Notes: generated by a model from the letters alone, not told the origin. Positions 1-11,600 are shown, counted from the first letter of the stretch. The stretch is 64,000 nt of DNA from Cordilura impudica (GCA_963682025.1 OY821519.1:138055429-138119428), one strand, 5' to 3'. Numbers and translations: made by a program.

Positions 1-109
1 GTTTTTTCTGTCAAGAAAATCAACGATTGGGTACTGCAGAATCATTGATTACAGATCAGGTTGATACAATCGGCATTTCAAAAGGATCATTCAAACCCAT
101 TTAAAAAGA
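1..109 (+). pseudogene. Mariner transposase N-terminal remnant
   Basis: One frame reads a helix-turn-helix-like stretch (ITDQVDTIGISKGSF), the segment in mariner transposases that recognises the terminal repeats. A related stretch with ADISKGS occurs in the mariner remnant near 62.5 kb. The copy runs off the left edge and is cut at 109/110 by a Helitron. The matching C-terminal half resumes near 600. It has no open frame and no expected function. Confidence 0.6.
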
Positions 110-481
110 CTAGCAGATTCCAGCCCTCGAAATTCCAGCGCAAATTCTAGGATATTTTATTTTTTCATTAAATAAAGACCCTAAAAGTATGCTAATCAAT
201 TATAGCCAATTCACAAATCAACACAAAAAACTCATTTTTATAACAAACACATTAACAAATTTAATAAGCACACACATAGCATTGTATAATTGTATGTATG
301 TGTTAGTAGTAACTTTAAATGCAATTTACTCAAAATAAAAGAAAAATTTAAAAATTTGTAAATCTGCAAATCGGCTAAAAAGAAATACCTTTCAAATAAT
401 ATACGTTTGGTCAAAATCGGGATAAAACGGTAAAACAAAACATCAGTCACAAGAAATCGCCTAGCCTATTAATATTATAGA
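110..481 (-). mobile_element. Non-autonomous Helitron, about 370 bp family, copy 1
   Basis: Read on the minus strand it starts TCTATAATATTAATAGG and ends with a CTCGAA/TTCGAG-type hairpin, a short spacer and CTAG, and it lies between an A and a T. These are the canonical Helitron termini (5' TC, 3' hairpin then CTRR, insertion into AT). No coding capacity. Six further copies are listed below. It sits inside a mariner remnant, so it is younger than that mariner. Confidence 0.75.
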
Positions 482-589
482 TATTTTGGGGTTCATATGC
501 ATCAAATTTCGAATGGTTCAAAAATGCCCAATTTTTTATATTTTTTAAAAAAGAGCGTCATATTAATATTTCTTAAGGAATGCTTTCTG

Positions 590-1010
590 TCGTTTATTAT
601 GTATAACGACAGTTGGATCTATAACTTCGACCACAAAGCAACCGATCCATTGTGAATTCCTTCCGCTGGACCAAACCGTAAGCAACGAAAATTATATTAT
701 TGCCTGCGTGAAGCTACTCGCAAACAGAGGCCAGTATTATGGGATGATAACGCTTGGTCTCACACAACATTAGTGGCCATTCGTGACCATTTCGCACAAG
801 GTTCGGTATCCTTTCACAACCACCACATTCGCCTGATTTAGCTCCGTGTGATTTCTGGCTATTCAATAAACTGAAAAGACCACTTCGGTGACACCGTTTC
901 GAATGGAATGAGGAAATATAAGCATTGGAAAAAATATTGGCATAAGTATATTATATCGGAGCCGATGAAATTTATTTGAAAGAATAAATAAAAATTTTTT
1001 TCATTTTATA
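590..1010 (+). pseudogene. Mariner transposase C-terminal remnant
   Basis: Frames broken by indels give the second catalytic block (WDDNAWSHTT) and the third (SPDLAPCDFWLF, then KLKRPLR). These are the D34D-type motifs of a mariner DDD transposase. The C-terminus reads GADEIYLKE and then stops. The spacing and the left fragment at 1-109 suggest one copy with an internal replacement. Its closest relative in the window is at 62,390-63,000, which shares the KRPLRRHRFE-type block. Confidence 0.75.
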
Positions 1011-1040
1011 GCAAAAATCGCTATTTCAGTTGAACGTCTC

Positions 1041-1791
1041 TTTTTATACCCTCCACACGTCATTGGCAGAGGGTATATATAGGTTTGTCATTCTTGATCC
1101 TTATCACAGCTCGAGTCGATATAGCGATGTCCGTCTGTCCATCTGAAATCATGCTCATTCACTAAAAAAAAAGCCATCTAACTGGATAAGGTTACAAAAA
1201 TATCATTTGCCATATTTCCCAGCAGGTTGGTATTGAAAATTGGCTACATCGGGCATCATTGTGATTAGATACGAGCAAAAATATGTAGATATCTCTATAA
1301 AAAAAACATAAAACCCAGTGTGTTTGTTGCAACAGTTTAGTGGTTGAACATAATAATTGTACAACAACATAAAAAATGGCACAAAAATAATATGCATATA
1401 TATTAACAATACCAAGAACACAGAACATAGCTCGTTATTAGTATTACCACGTATTTTTTTTTATCGTTATCACGTTATAATAAAAAAAATCGCCAATATG
1501 AAAGAAACAATAAAAAACGAAAAATAGAAATTTTCCAATGGAAAATGAAAATGGAAAATGGAGAATGAAAAATAAAAATAAAAATGGAAAATAAAAAACG
1601 GAAAATGTAAAATAGAAAATGAAAAATAGAGAATAGAAAATGGAAAATGAAAAAAGAAAATTGAAAAATGAAAAATGGAAAATGGAAAATGAAAAATGGA
1701 AAATGGAAAATAGAAGATTGAGAAAGGAAAATGGAAAATGAAAAACGGAAAATGAAAAATGTAAAATAGAATATGAAAAATGGAGAATGGA

Positions 1792-1822
<31 letters not shown>

Positions 1823-2434
1823 AGAAAATTGAAAAATGAAAAATGGAAAATGCGAAATGAAAAACGGAAAATGAAAAGTGGAAAATGGAAACGAAAACTT
1901 AAATATGAAAAATGGAAAATGGAAAATGAAAATTGAAAAAGGAAACGGAAAATGAAAAATGGAAAATAAAATTGAAAAATAAAAATGGAAAATGAAAATT
2001 GAAGAATGAAAAATGACTTATAGAAAATGGAAATTGAAAAATTAATAATGAAAAATGGAAAATTAAAATGAAAAAAGGAAAATGAAAATTGAAAAATGAA
2101 TATTAAAAAATTAAAAATGAAAAATGGAAAATGGAAAATGAAAAATGGAAAATGGAAATGGAAATGGAAAAATAAAAAATGGGAAATGGAAAATGAAAAT
2201 TGAAAAATGGAAAATGAAAATTGAAGAATGAAAAATGACTAATAGAAAATGGAAATTGAAAATTGAAAAATTAAAAATTAAAAATGAAAAATGAAAAATA
2301 GAAAATGGAAAACGCAAAATGGAAAATGGAAATTGAACAATGAAAAATAGGAAATGGAAAATGGAAATTGAAAAATGGAAAGGAAAAATGAAAAATTAAA
2401 AATGAAATATGATAAATGGAAATTGAAAAATTAA

Positions 2435-2466
<32 letters not shown>

Positions 2467-3002
2467 GGACAATGAAAATTGAAAAATGAAAAACGGAATA
2501 TGAAAAATGGAAAATGGAAAACGAAAACTGAAAAATTAAAAATAGAAAATGAAAAATGGAAAATGGAAAATGAAAATTGAAAAATGAAAAATGGCAAATG
2601 GAAATTGAAAAATTGAAAATGAAAAATGAAAAATTGAAAACGAAAATTGAAAAATTAAAAATGGAAAGTGGAAAATGAATAACGAAAATTAAAAAATTAA
2701 AGATGAAAAATTACAAAATGAAAAATTTAAAATGGAAAATGGAAACTGAAATATGAAAAATGGAATATGGAAAGTGTAAAATGAAAATTGGAAAATGGAA
2801 CATGAAAAATTAAGATTGAAAAATGAGTAATGAAAGATGAAAAATTAATAATGAATAACAAAAAATTAAAAATTAAAAATTAAAGCTTAAAAATTAAAAA
2901 ATAAAAATTAAAAATTTAAAATTAAAAAATTAAAAATTAAAGACTCAGGTGGAGGGTATCAAAAAATTTGGCACAGCCGAATTTAACACTCTTACTTGTT
3001 TT
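1041..3002 (+). mobile_element. GTCY-type (mini-me-like) dispersed repeat, expanded
   Basis: The left end has ATACCCTCCAC and the right end GTGGAGGGTAT, an inverted terminal motif. Behind the left end come a TATATA tract, a core, and GTCCGTCTGTCC, the (GTCY)n microsatellite characteristic of the mini-me repeats described in dipterans. The right end continues with GGCACAGCCGA and ACTCTTACTTGTTTT. About 1.4 kb of the body is the GAAAATG array listed separately. The mini-me naming is from memory of the family architecture. Confidence 0.55.
1500..2940. repeat. Degenerate GAAAATG / GGAAAATG tandem array
   Basis: Roughly 1.4 kb built of 6-9 bp variants of GAAAATG and GGAAAATG, almost free of C on the plus strand. 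The repeats decay to AATTAAAA near the right end. Long reverse-strand open frames rich in Phe, Ile, Ser and His are only a by-product of the repeat. It is bounded by the two ends of a mini-me-like repeat. Confidence 0.95.
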
Positions 3003-3192
3003 TGTCGCAACTTTTTATATGGCATGGTTCTGCATGACGGAAGTCTCTGTTGCACAAAAAAGTACCAAATTTTTTGTTTTCTTATGTTTATTAATTCTAT
3101 TTTTTTGTTTTCGAATACTAATATGTTTTTGTTTTGTCCTTATCTCTCTATTTCAGTCCTAAGTTCAAAACAGTAAATAGTAAACACTTAAA

Positions 3193-4020
3193 ATGCCGAA
3201 ACGAAAGCTAACTGAAATTAAAATATCAGAAGCTTTGAGCGTATTGGTGATAATTTTTCTGATGGTGATGATGATGATTGGATGTCGGAGGTTTCGGATT
3301 CTGATCGTGATGTCGATCCAGTGGAAAATGATTTTGTGGATGGTATGGATGGAAGAAGCTGAATTATCAGTAGACACAGAAATTTTATATACAATCATTA
3401 GTTGAACTCAATTTTCATCACATAAAAAAACTTCGCTTGAAAATCTTGACTCCATCAAATTCTTCTATCAGATACTTCCTGTTTCGATGCGAATTTGCTA
3501 TTTGTAGACAATGAAATTGTTGATATAATTGTTGAAGAAACCAATAAATACGCGCAACAATATTACGATCAAATCATCGTAACCAGATCTTCGCAAAAAA
3601 AATATTGTCTACCGACAATAAACAAAGCTGGGACTTTTTTTTATGGGTGGGTTGGTGAGAATTATTAACAGATTATTGCTACACAGATTATCTGTATAAC
3701 TTTACCATTCCGGGAAAAATAATGCTGCGAAATCGTTTTTAGTTGCTATCGATCTTTGCAGGCAATAGTTCCATTATACCAAGTGATTGACTTGTCAATG
3801 TACAACCCCTGGCGGATGAGACACTCATTCCTTGGAGAGGTGGACTTGTTTCCCGGCAGTATATTTGCAGTAAGGTCCATGCGTGTCGAATGAATTTATT
3901 TAAATGTTGCTCTGTAGAAAGATTTACCCGATCCGTAAAAAAACTATTTTCTGAGAAGTTGTGAAGATTTAATCGCACACAAAATTTATCGATGCTCTCC
4001 ATGCAAACAATAAATATTGC
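3193..4020 (+). pseudogene. piggyBac-type transposase pseudogene
   Basis: The start MPKRKLTEIKISEALS is followed by a frameshift into an acidic Asp/Ser-rich N-terminus (SDGDDDDWMSEVSDSD), as in piggyBac transposases. Next come FDANLLFVDNEIVDIIVEET, then TDYLYNFTIPGKIM near 3,680-3,715, and near 3,810-3,890 DETLIPWRGG with RQYI. That last block corresponds to the family's conserved aspartate region (DE..IPWRGR...RQYIP). At least four frame changes and large internal losses separate these blocks. No TTAA-flanked ends were identified. Confidence 0.75.
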
Positions 4021-4590
4021 CCAAAAGAACTAATGAAGGTTGTAATAAAAAGGTGAAATGGCGGTCATAGAAGATGAAAATGGAAGGATAAGCGAGATGT
4101 TAGAAGACTTTCAACAAAGTATGATCCAAACTGATTCTAAGGAGTCATCAACTAGTGCAGAAAAAAGGCTTAAAAGTCGAGATAAGGAAAAACCGATGGC
4201 GGTTTTTTACTATTAGAAGGAAAAGGCAGGCCATTGAACGGTTACACGATCGTGAATGCATATATTGTCTATAAGTCAGCTAAGTCAGCGTTGCTACTGG
4301 TCTTTTAGATCTTTTATCTCAGCAACCTTTAAAACCCGGCAAAATTATTACACTGTGGAACATTTTAGGGGTCACTGTCCGGGGTGAAATATTCTTAGTA
4401 CGACGCCAGTATATTAAAACCTCAAAAGGGGTCGGCATTCTCAAGCGAAGCTTCTTTTTATGATCTTTTATAACTTTTCCTAATCTTCATGTTGGTTTGC
4501 TTAGTCTTTCAGCAACAATAATTCAAAGACCATTGATTATATCTCATTTCATTCTTCATCAAAATTGTAGCTATGTGTTAAATAAATTAT
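4021..4590. other. Unassigned stretch after the piggyBac remnant
   Basis: Contains a short open run near 4,058-4,215 beginning MAVIEDENGRISEML, and an LLEGKGRPLNG-like run. Neither is recognised. It may be the decayed tail of the piggyBac copy or an unrelated insertion. Confidence 0.3.
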
Positions 4591-5352
4591 TTTTATACCC
4601 TATAGCACTATGTGGTTTGGGTATAACGACTTTGTGCCGCTGTTCATAACTACCAAAAATATTTGACCTGGACCCATCTTTTATTATACCGATCGAATCA
4701 GAATCACTTTCTGAGTCGAATTAGCGATGTCCCTCCGTCCATGTAAACCTTGTAATCAAACTACAGGTAGCAAATGTGAACATATTTTTATGAAATTTGG
4801 TATGTAAGCATCTGTCATAGCATGAACGCTGTTGAAATTGGCGAAAATCGGCGCATGTTCAGACATAGTCCCCATACAAATCACTTCTATGAAATCGACT
4901 TAAATTGCCATAAGATCCAAATTATCATATAGATCTCGGTCAAATTGGATTTGTGTGTGTTTATTACATCTATTTATCAGTTGTCCAAAAATAAACACCA
5001 TATGGCAATTCTCTGTCATAGCCCCCAAATAAAGCTGCCTCCCGATTTTCACTTAAATCTATCAAAAAACAAAAATATTGCACAGCTTTTTTTCTCAAAT
5101 TTGGTTTGTATATATTTTTTCAAAATATAAGTGACTTTACCAAATATGGTCAGGAGCGGTCCATTTGTCGACCTAATCTCCATATAAATATAGCTTCCGA
5201 TATGAACTTTTTCATATCTGCAGCCAAAAAAATTAATAACAATGCCACTTAAATTTGGTTTATGCTAATTTTCTATATCCACTTAGTTGGACCGAAGATA
5301 TAGGGTCTCTAAGCCATGGTAAAGACCAACTATAGTTTTCTTACTTCTTATT
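4591..5352 (-). repeat. GTCY dispersed repeat, about 0.8-0.95 kb family, copy 1
   Basis: The left end has TTTTTATACCCTATAGCACT and the right end the reverse of the ATAGTTTTCTTACTT end. Shared internal landmarks are ACCAAAAATATTTGACCT, TCCCCATACAAAT and a reduced GTCC tract (gtccctccgtcc). Diverged relative to later copies. No real gene; open frames in it are by-products shared by all copies. Confidence 0.85.
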
Positions 5353-5411
5353 AATATATCCAGGTAAAAAGTTTAATAAAAATACTGATGTACGTTTGAC
5401 TTAATAGTATA

Positions 5412-5768
5412 TTAGCAGATTCCAGCGCTCGAAACTCGAGTGCAATTTTTAGGCAACATTATTTCTCTACTTAGCCAATTCACAAACCAACACTTTTTTG
5501 GTTTATTATTATAGTGAATGAAGAAAACAAACTCATTAACAAACACATTAATAAATTTAATAAACAAACACATAGCATATGTATAATATTATGTGTGTGT
5601 TAATAGCAACTTTAAATGCAATTTACTAAAAATAAAGGAACAAATTCAAAAATCTGTAAATCTGGTGAACAGCTGAAAAGAAATACGTTTCAAATAATAC
5701 ACGTTTGGTCAAAATCGGGCTAAAACGGTAGAACAACACTTCGGTAACAAAAAAAATAATATTATAGA
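5412..5768 (-). mobile_element. Non-autonomous Helitron copy 2
   Basis: Same family as 110-481: the terminal CTAG is mutated to TTAG at 5,412, the hairpin is CTCGAAACTCGAG, and the 5' end on the minus strand is ATCTATAATATTATT. It is followed after 45 bp by another copy in the same orientation. Confidence 0.7.
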
Positions 5769-5813
5769 TACATGACTCATACACATGCATCTCTTCTATT
5801 CTACTAATAATAA

Positions 5814-6163
5814 CTAGCAGATTCCAGCACACGAAATTCGAGTGCAACTTCTAGGAAATTTTTTTTTTATTTAATAAAGACCCTAAACAATTCAACTCAT
5901 TTTAAATGACGAAAACGAACTTAACACATTAACACACACACATTAGCAAATTTAATAAGCATTATATAATTTTATGTATGTGTTAGTAGCAACTTTAATC
6001 GATCATAATTCCAAAAAAATATTCCAGATGATGAAAATCTGTAAATATGGGTAACAGCTAAAAAGAAATATATTTAAAATGATAAATTTTTTGTCAAAAT
6101 CGGGTTAAAACTGTGAAACTTACATCGGTCACAAGAAATCGCCTTGCTTATTAATATTATAGA
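5814..6163 (-). mobile_element. Non-autonomous Helitron copy 3
   Basis: Ends intact: ACTAG at 5,813-5,817 on the plus strand and ATTATAGAT at 6,157-6,164, the reverse of A|TCTATAAT. The hairpin CGAAATTCG is present. It is in near-tandem with copy 2. Confidence 0.75.
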
Positions 6164-7085
6164 TAATACGCCCTGAATATGTTTTGATATTCAAAAAATT
6201 GATTAAAAAAAGTGGGAAAAATTATAAATTTTTTGAGATTTCATTCAATAAATGAAGTCCAGCTTGCTTTGCTGAAGCCAATTACTGAAGAATGAGAAAG
6301 CATCAATGGTTCATGAGTTATACCTTAAAAAAACAACTCCAGCAAATTTCAATGTCATAAAAAACATTTGACCTGACAACGGCCTATTACTTTTACTTTC
6401 ATCCTAAATTTTTTAATCCCCAGAATTAGTTTTGCACTGTGTTATGAGCAAAAAGGTAGATAGGCAGAAAGCAATTGTACAAAAGTAAAAAAAAAAATAT
6501 CTCAAAAAAGCAAGGAATCATCTAAAAAGAAAATCTACGTACTGTCCACAATGGGCCAATGTGCAACAGTTGTGCTTTCAAAATTTTCCAATATATACTC
6601 ACCTCAAAAAATAATATGTACAGATGTTTTCTAACTTCTTAAATTAATATATTGCTGAATTATATCATTTTAATAAAAGATTAATCATAAAATATGCCTC
6701 ATAAGTTAAGGGTAATTGGGATTAGGCAAATATGTTTACTTCACATTTATTTATTTCAGCAAAAAATGAGCGGAAACTTATAACGTGGCACCCCATGGTT
6801 ACAAAACTGTGCTTATTTCGTAGTCTAAACAATTCGCTCTATATTTGCTTTAAGTCGCGGCAATTTTATTATTGCATGCAGCACAGTCATCAATTACTTC
6901 AATATTACTCATGGTCAAATAACTTCGTTACTACTGAAATTTCTATAAAACATTTTTGAATTATTTATAAGTACGATAGAAACATACATACATAATTTTC
7001 ATATACATTTATTACTTTTTATTTTAGTAGTAATTTTCATATAAAAGAAAAAAATGTAGTAAGCCAACTCTATAAAAAATATCAT
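6164..7085. other. AT-rich stretch, nothing recognised
   Basis: No coding motif, RNA gene or repeat shared with the rest of the window was found. One 75-codon frame at 6,732-6,959 matches nothing I know. Confidence 0.5.
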
Positions 7086-7089
7086 TCTA

Positions 7090-7440
7090 TTTCTCTTAAA
7101 AAATTAGATTTGAGCGACACATTTATAGGCGCAATCTGTATATTATTATAGGAATTGGTATGAAAATAAAGTTTGAATGTTTTTATCTCTTCACACCACT
7201 GTGCTGGAGATAAATTGTAATCTGTCATTCCGTTTGTAACGATTTGAAATATGTAATTTTGACCCAAAAAGTATATAAATTCTTTATTTGTACAGCTACT
7301 CGAGTAGATATAGCGATGTCAGTCTGTTCGTCCATTTGTTCAAATTGAGCTCGTTCACAATACAAACCATTTACCTGAGTAAATGTACATTATAGTTTAT
7401 CACAACTTTAAGCAGGTTGGCAATGAATTCATAGCTTCTA
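7090..7440. repeat. Short GTCY / mini-me-like repeat
   Basis: Carries CACACCACTGTGCTGGAGA, CATTCCGTTTGTAAC, TTTGACCCAAAAAGTATAT and ACTCGAGTAGATATAGCGAT followed by a short GTCnGTC tract. The same block order occurs at 60,890-61,140 and, in part, at 1,080-1,270. Confidence 0.6.
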
Positions 7441-7885
7441 GGCCCAATGGGTGAGGAATGACGCACGAAAATGGAAAGAAACTCCGAAAAAATTTAATAC
7501 AAAAACTAAAAATAATGGAAAAATTTTAAAAATGTTACTTAACAAAACATGTGTGTATAGATACGTATCCGCGATGCATACACATTTTTGTTTGCTTGTT
7601 TTTTTTTTTTTTTTGTGTGCATGCTATCGAGAATAACAAGATGCTTAAATATAAATTTCAGTATTTGCTTTTAAGCTGATTTCATTTTATTATTGATTTC
7701 AATAAAAAAGTACATATTAGTACGAAAAGAAACAGAACACTGCAAAAGATTCAGAGGTTCCGATTCCCCAAGCATGAGTAGATACTGAGAATAGCCCACT
7801 TCAAGAACCTGTGGCATCAAAACGAAGCCGATTGTTTGATATCATACACAATAGAGGAGGAACGACTAAATATTTACACACTCAC

Positions 7886-8137
7886 TACGAGGGTAGTTTG
7901 ACAACTCCGTGACATTGTGAACATCCATCGTAGTTTATTAAACATCAAAAGTGTTTCTGTCAACTATCATCTGTTCATAGACTAATTTTAAGCAAGCTAC
8001 ATCATTTAGTTAGTGTTTGACAGCCACCGAAAGCAGAAAACCTCGAGAATTTTGAAAAAAATAGGAAAAAGTGAATTTTGGGTGTTAAAAACTATTACTT
8101 TTCGGAAAAAAAAACTATGACGGAAATCAAGGACATT
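7886..8137 (+). pseudogene. Mariner (irritans-like) 5' end fragment
   Basis: Starts with TACGAGGGTAGTTTGACAAC, the form of an irritans-group mariner terminal repeat. After ~150 bp of leader comes KSEFWVL plus KKNYDGNQG-like codons in mixed frames, matching the transposase N-terminus (KSEFRVLIKHYF...GK...TE). It is truncated at 8,137 by GTCY repeat copy 2, and no continuation is found beyond that repeat. Confidence 0.6.
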
Positions 8138-8938
8138 TTTATACCCTATACCACTATGTGGTTTGGGTATAATGACTTTGTGCTGCTGTTTGTAACTACC
8201 AAAAATATTTGACCTAGACCCATCTTTTATTATACCGATCGATTCAGAATCATTATCTGATTCGATTTGACGATGTCCGTCCGTCCGTCCGTCCGTCTGT
8301 GTGTCCATGTAAAGCTTGTAATCAAACTGCAGGTCGCAAATATCAATATATTTTGACAAAAGTTGGTATATAAGCTTTTTTCAGCAATAGGATGAACGCT
8401 GTTAAAATTGGTGAGAATCGGTAAATGTTCAGACCTTGCCCCCATACAAATGACCCCTATGAAATCAACATAAATTGCCATAAGATCCAAATTATCATAT
8501 AAATCTTAGTCAAATTGGGTTTGTATGTGTTTAGTATATCCATTAATCAGTAGTTCAAAAATGATCCCTATGGGACAACTCTTAATCATAGGCCCCATAT
8601 AGAGCTGCTTCCCGATCTTCACTTAAATCTATCAAAAAACAAAAATATAGCACTGATTCTTCTCAAATTTTGTTTGAATATATTTTTGCAAAATACAAGA
8701 GACTTTACTAAACATGATCAGGATCGCTCCATTTTTGGACCTAGTCCCCATATAGATATAGCATCCGATATGAACTATTTCATATCTGCAGCCAAAAAAA
8801 TTAACAAAAATCACACTCAAAGTTAGTTTGCCTTTTTTCTATATCCAGTTAGTTTGGCCTAAGAGATAGGTCTCTAAACTCACGGTTTAGGGTATCGTAT
8901 AGTCGGTCTAGACCGACTATAATTTTCTTCCTTGTTTT
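8138..8938 (-). repeat. GTCY dispersed repeat copy 2
   Basis: Both ends complete: TTTTATACCCTATACCACTA at left and the palindrome AGTCGGTCTAGACCGACT plus ATAATTTTCTTCCTTGTTTT at right. Microsatellite core is about four GTCC units. Inserted between a mariner fragment and a Helitron helicase fragment. Confidence 0.9.
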
Positions 8939-8949
8939 TTGTTTTTTTT

Positions 8950-9772
8950 AATGCTACTAACATGATTTTTATGGAAGGAAAAATTAGAAAAGTTTCCGTG
9001 GAAATATTGTGAACGATGGAAGGAATTTTTTTTTGGACGCTCCCGCTCGAATTGGAAAAACCTTTTTGATCGCATTAAGTTTTGCAACGATTCGCTCGCG
9101 GAATGAAATTGCACTTGCTCTTGGTTTATCAGGAATTACAGCAACATTATTGGGAGGCGGTCGAACTTTTATTTCAGCACTCAAGTGGCCGTTGAATGTA
9201 CAAATCAATGAAACTCGAACGTGCAATCTTCCGTAAGGTTAAAGTTAAACGGTGGAGGTACGATGGCGCCCAAATAGTTTTTTGAATCATTAGACAAATC
9301 GATGTAACAATCAAACTTTAGTTTGGTGATGGAATGATTCTGTTGGCTGGTGCTTTTCACCACACATTGCCTGCGATTCCACGGTCAACGCCAGCCGATG
9401 AACAAAATGCATGTTTGAAGTCTTCCTTTTTGTAGAAACGACTAATCAGGAGAAGTATTTTCAAAAGCAATTGGCAATGGAAAAATTGACATTAAAATTA
9501 GCTGCATTAATTTCCCCAAAGACCGAAATCATATGAAAAGTGTTCCCAAACATTGCACAAAGTTACAATAACCATGTTCGATGGAGTGAACCTCCTATAT
9601 TCGCTGCGAAAAATATCGATGTCGGCAAAATTAAATTTTCAGATTAATAGTAAAATTGCTCGCGAATTGACGTTCAACACGCTATTGTTAACTATCCAAC
9701 CGAGTTTTTAAGCTAGCTTGGTTTGCCAGTATTACCGTCTCACAATCTCCCAGTGAAAGTCGGATTAGTAAC
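8950..9772 (+). pseudogene. Helitron Rep/helicase: Pif1-like helicase part, degraded
   Basis: Broken frames encode the SF1 Pif1-like helicase of a Helitron, which unwinds DNA during rolling-circle transposition. The Walker A region reads FFLDAPARIGKTFLIALSFA (the usual GGTGKT is altered to ARIGKT), followed by NEIALALGLSGITATLLGGG. A later motif gives GMILLAGAFHHTLPAIPRST and PADEQNACLKSS (the family has LLAGDFRQTLPVIPRSTPAD). Further on come VFPNIAQSYNNHVRWSEPP and LGLPVLPSHNLPVKVGLV. The Rep nuclease part is absent. At 9,770 the frame is interrupted by a CACTA-like element and resumes at 10,991. Confidence 0.85.
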
Positions 9773-10990
9773 ACTGTACAACACAAAAAAAAATTACAAG
9801 GTCCGGCCTATAAATTTTAATAGGGGAGACAAAAAAAACAAGTAGGAAAATTATAGTCGGTCTAGACCGACTATACGATACCCTATACCATGCGTTTAGA
9901 GACTCTATCTCTCAGGCCCAACTAACTGGACATAGAAAATAAGCATAAACCAAATTTGAGTGGGATTTTTATTAATTTTTTTGGCTGCAGATATGAAAAA
10001 GTTCATATCGGATGCTATATCTGTATGGGGACTAGGCCCAAAATTGGACCGATCGTGACCATGTATGGTAGAGTCTCTTGTATTTTGCAAAAATATATAC
10101 AAACAAAATTTGAGAAGAATCAGTGCAATATTTTTGTTTTTTGAAAGATTTAAGTGAAGATCGGGAAGCAGCTCTATATGGGGCCTATGAGTAACAGTTG
10201 TCCCATAGGGATCATTTTTGAACTACTCATTAATGGATGTAATAAACGCATACAAACCCAATTTGAGTAAGATCTATATGACCATTTGGATTTTATGGCA
10301 ATTTATGTCGATTTAATAGGGGTCATGTGTATGGGGGCTAGCTCTGAACTTGGACCGATTCTCACCAATTTTAATAGCGTTCATCCTATGGCCGATAACA
10401 CCTTTCAAATTTCATCAAAATAAATTCATATTTGCGACCTGCAGTTTGATTAAAAGGTTTGCATGGACACACAGACGGACGGACGGACAGACGAACAGAC
10501 GGACATCATTAAATCGAATCAGATAGTGATTCTGATTCGATCGGTATGATAATAGATGGGTCTAGGTCAAATATTTTTGGCAGTTACAAACAGCAGCACA
10601 AAGTCATTATACCCAAACCACATAGTGGTATAGGGTATAAAAACACGCGAAAGTTTACATCTGAATTTCATTTGAGGGGGGTTAAAGTTTCCCGGCTTTG
10701 GCACATTCTTAAAAGAACAAAAAACACCACTAAAATAGGGATTTAAGTGGTTAAAATGTTCCGCAAAAACATTCGCCGTGAAATTTTACTATAAGTCCCT
10801 GAATGCACCAAAACGGAAAATTCAACCAGAAAGTTAGAAATAAGACACAACACAAGAGAGCTTAGGGTTGATTTCACATTTATTAAGAATTTTATTTTAA
10901 TTTATTTTGGAGTACTTTTTTGTCTCCTCTATCAAAATGTATAGGCCGGACCTTGCTATTTAGGAAAAAATTTGATTTTGTTGTATAGTG
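9773..10990. mobile_element. CACTA-like non-autonomous element inserted in the helicase gene
   Basis: The left end CACTGTACAACA and right end TGTTGTATAGTG (reverse CACTATACAACA) are imperfect inverted repeats of about 65-75 bp. Both contain AAGGTCCGGCCTATA and AGGRGAGACAAAA-like inner blocks. Flanks are TAA at 9,770-9,772 and TAA at 10,991-10,993. Removing the element and one TAA joins the helicase codons in frame (KVGLV to IIMLRN). About 400 bp are its own; the rest is a nested GTCY repeat. No transposase inside. CAYTR ends with a 3 bp duplication fit the CACTA (EnSpm) superfamily. Confidence 0.75.
9838..10642 (+). repeat. GTCY dispersed repeat copy 3 (nested)
   Basis: Runs from ACAAGTAGGAAAATTATAG with the intact AGTCGGTCTAGACCGACT palindrome to CCACATAGTGGTATAGGGTA. 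Internal GACG microsatellite near 10,481-10,505. Lies inside the CACTA-like element, so it is younger than that element. Confidence 0.9.
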
Positions 10991-11060
10991 TAATCATAAT
11001 GTTACGAAATATCAACCAAGCACATCTTTGTAATGGCGCACTGTGAGATAGCTTCATACA
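10991..11060 (+). pseudogene. Helitron helicase, continuation
   Basis: Codes IIMLRNINQAHLCNGA, the conserved Helitron helicase block (family form: VIMLRNINQPKLCNGTRL). It continues exactly where the fragment ending at 9,772 stops and then decays after CNGA. Confidence 0.8.
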
Positions 11061-11129
11061 TTTCTTAGCAAAAAGTATAACTAGAGTTCGTAGAATAATG
11101 AAATTTGGCCCAGAGCCTTCTTTCAACTC

Positions 11130-11600
11130 AATTAAGAAAAATTTAAAGTTTCATCAATATTCACCACGCCCATCGCCCCCGCCCATATAGCTCGAAAAGA
11201 TTTTTTTCGCTCCAAATTCGTATTTTTGTACCAAAAGTCATGACACTTGACTCCAGTCATCAGTGTTATGAAGTTGAAATATCTGGAGTTTCATTGAAAT
11301 CCTCCACGCCCATCGCCCACAGTCCATATAGCCGAAAATTAATTTTTGGACCCATAATTATTGTATTTTGACTCAAGTCATCAGTGTTATGAAGTTGAGA
11401 TATCCGGAGAGTTTCATTGAAATCGGCCACGTCAATCGCCCACAGCCAATATAGCCGAAAATGAATTTTTCGACCCAAATAGTTGTTTATTCATTAAAAG
11501 TCTTGTATCTCGACTCAAGTTATCAATATTATGAAGTAAAGATGTTTACTAAGTTTTGCAGAAATATGACACGCCCATGTAATACAAAAAAAAGTTTTTT
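11130..11600. repeat. Tandem array, 3-4 units of about 125-140 bp
   Basis: Units start near 11,145, 11,288, 11,410 and 11,545. Each carries a CCACGCCCATCGCCC-type block, CATATAGCCGAAAA, and ATCAGTGTTATGAAGTTGA. The last unit is partial. No coding sense found. Confidence 0.85.

Noticed and set aside
2111..2597. Phe/Ser/Ile/His-rich reverse-strand open frames
   Set aside because: They are translations of the GAAAATG array; stop-poor composition explains them.
8006..8820. Recurring frames in GTCY repeats (for example MSGIFINFFGCRYEK and MDLMAIYVDFIG types)
   Set aside because: The same peptides recur in every copy at the same repeat position with scattered stops; they reflect repeat sequence, not selection for a protein.
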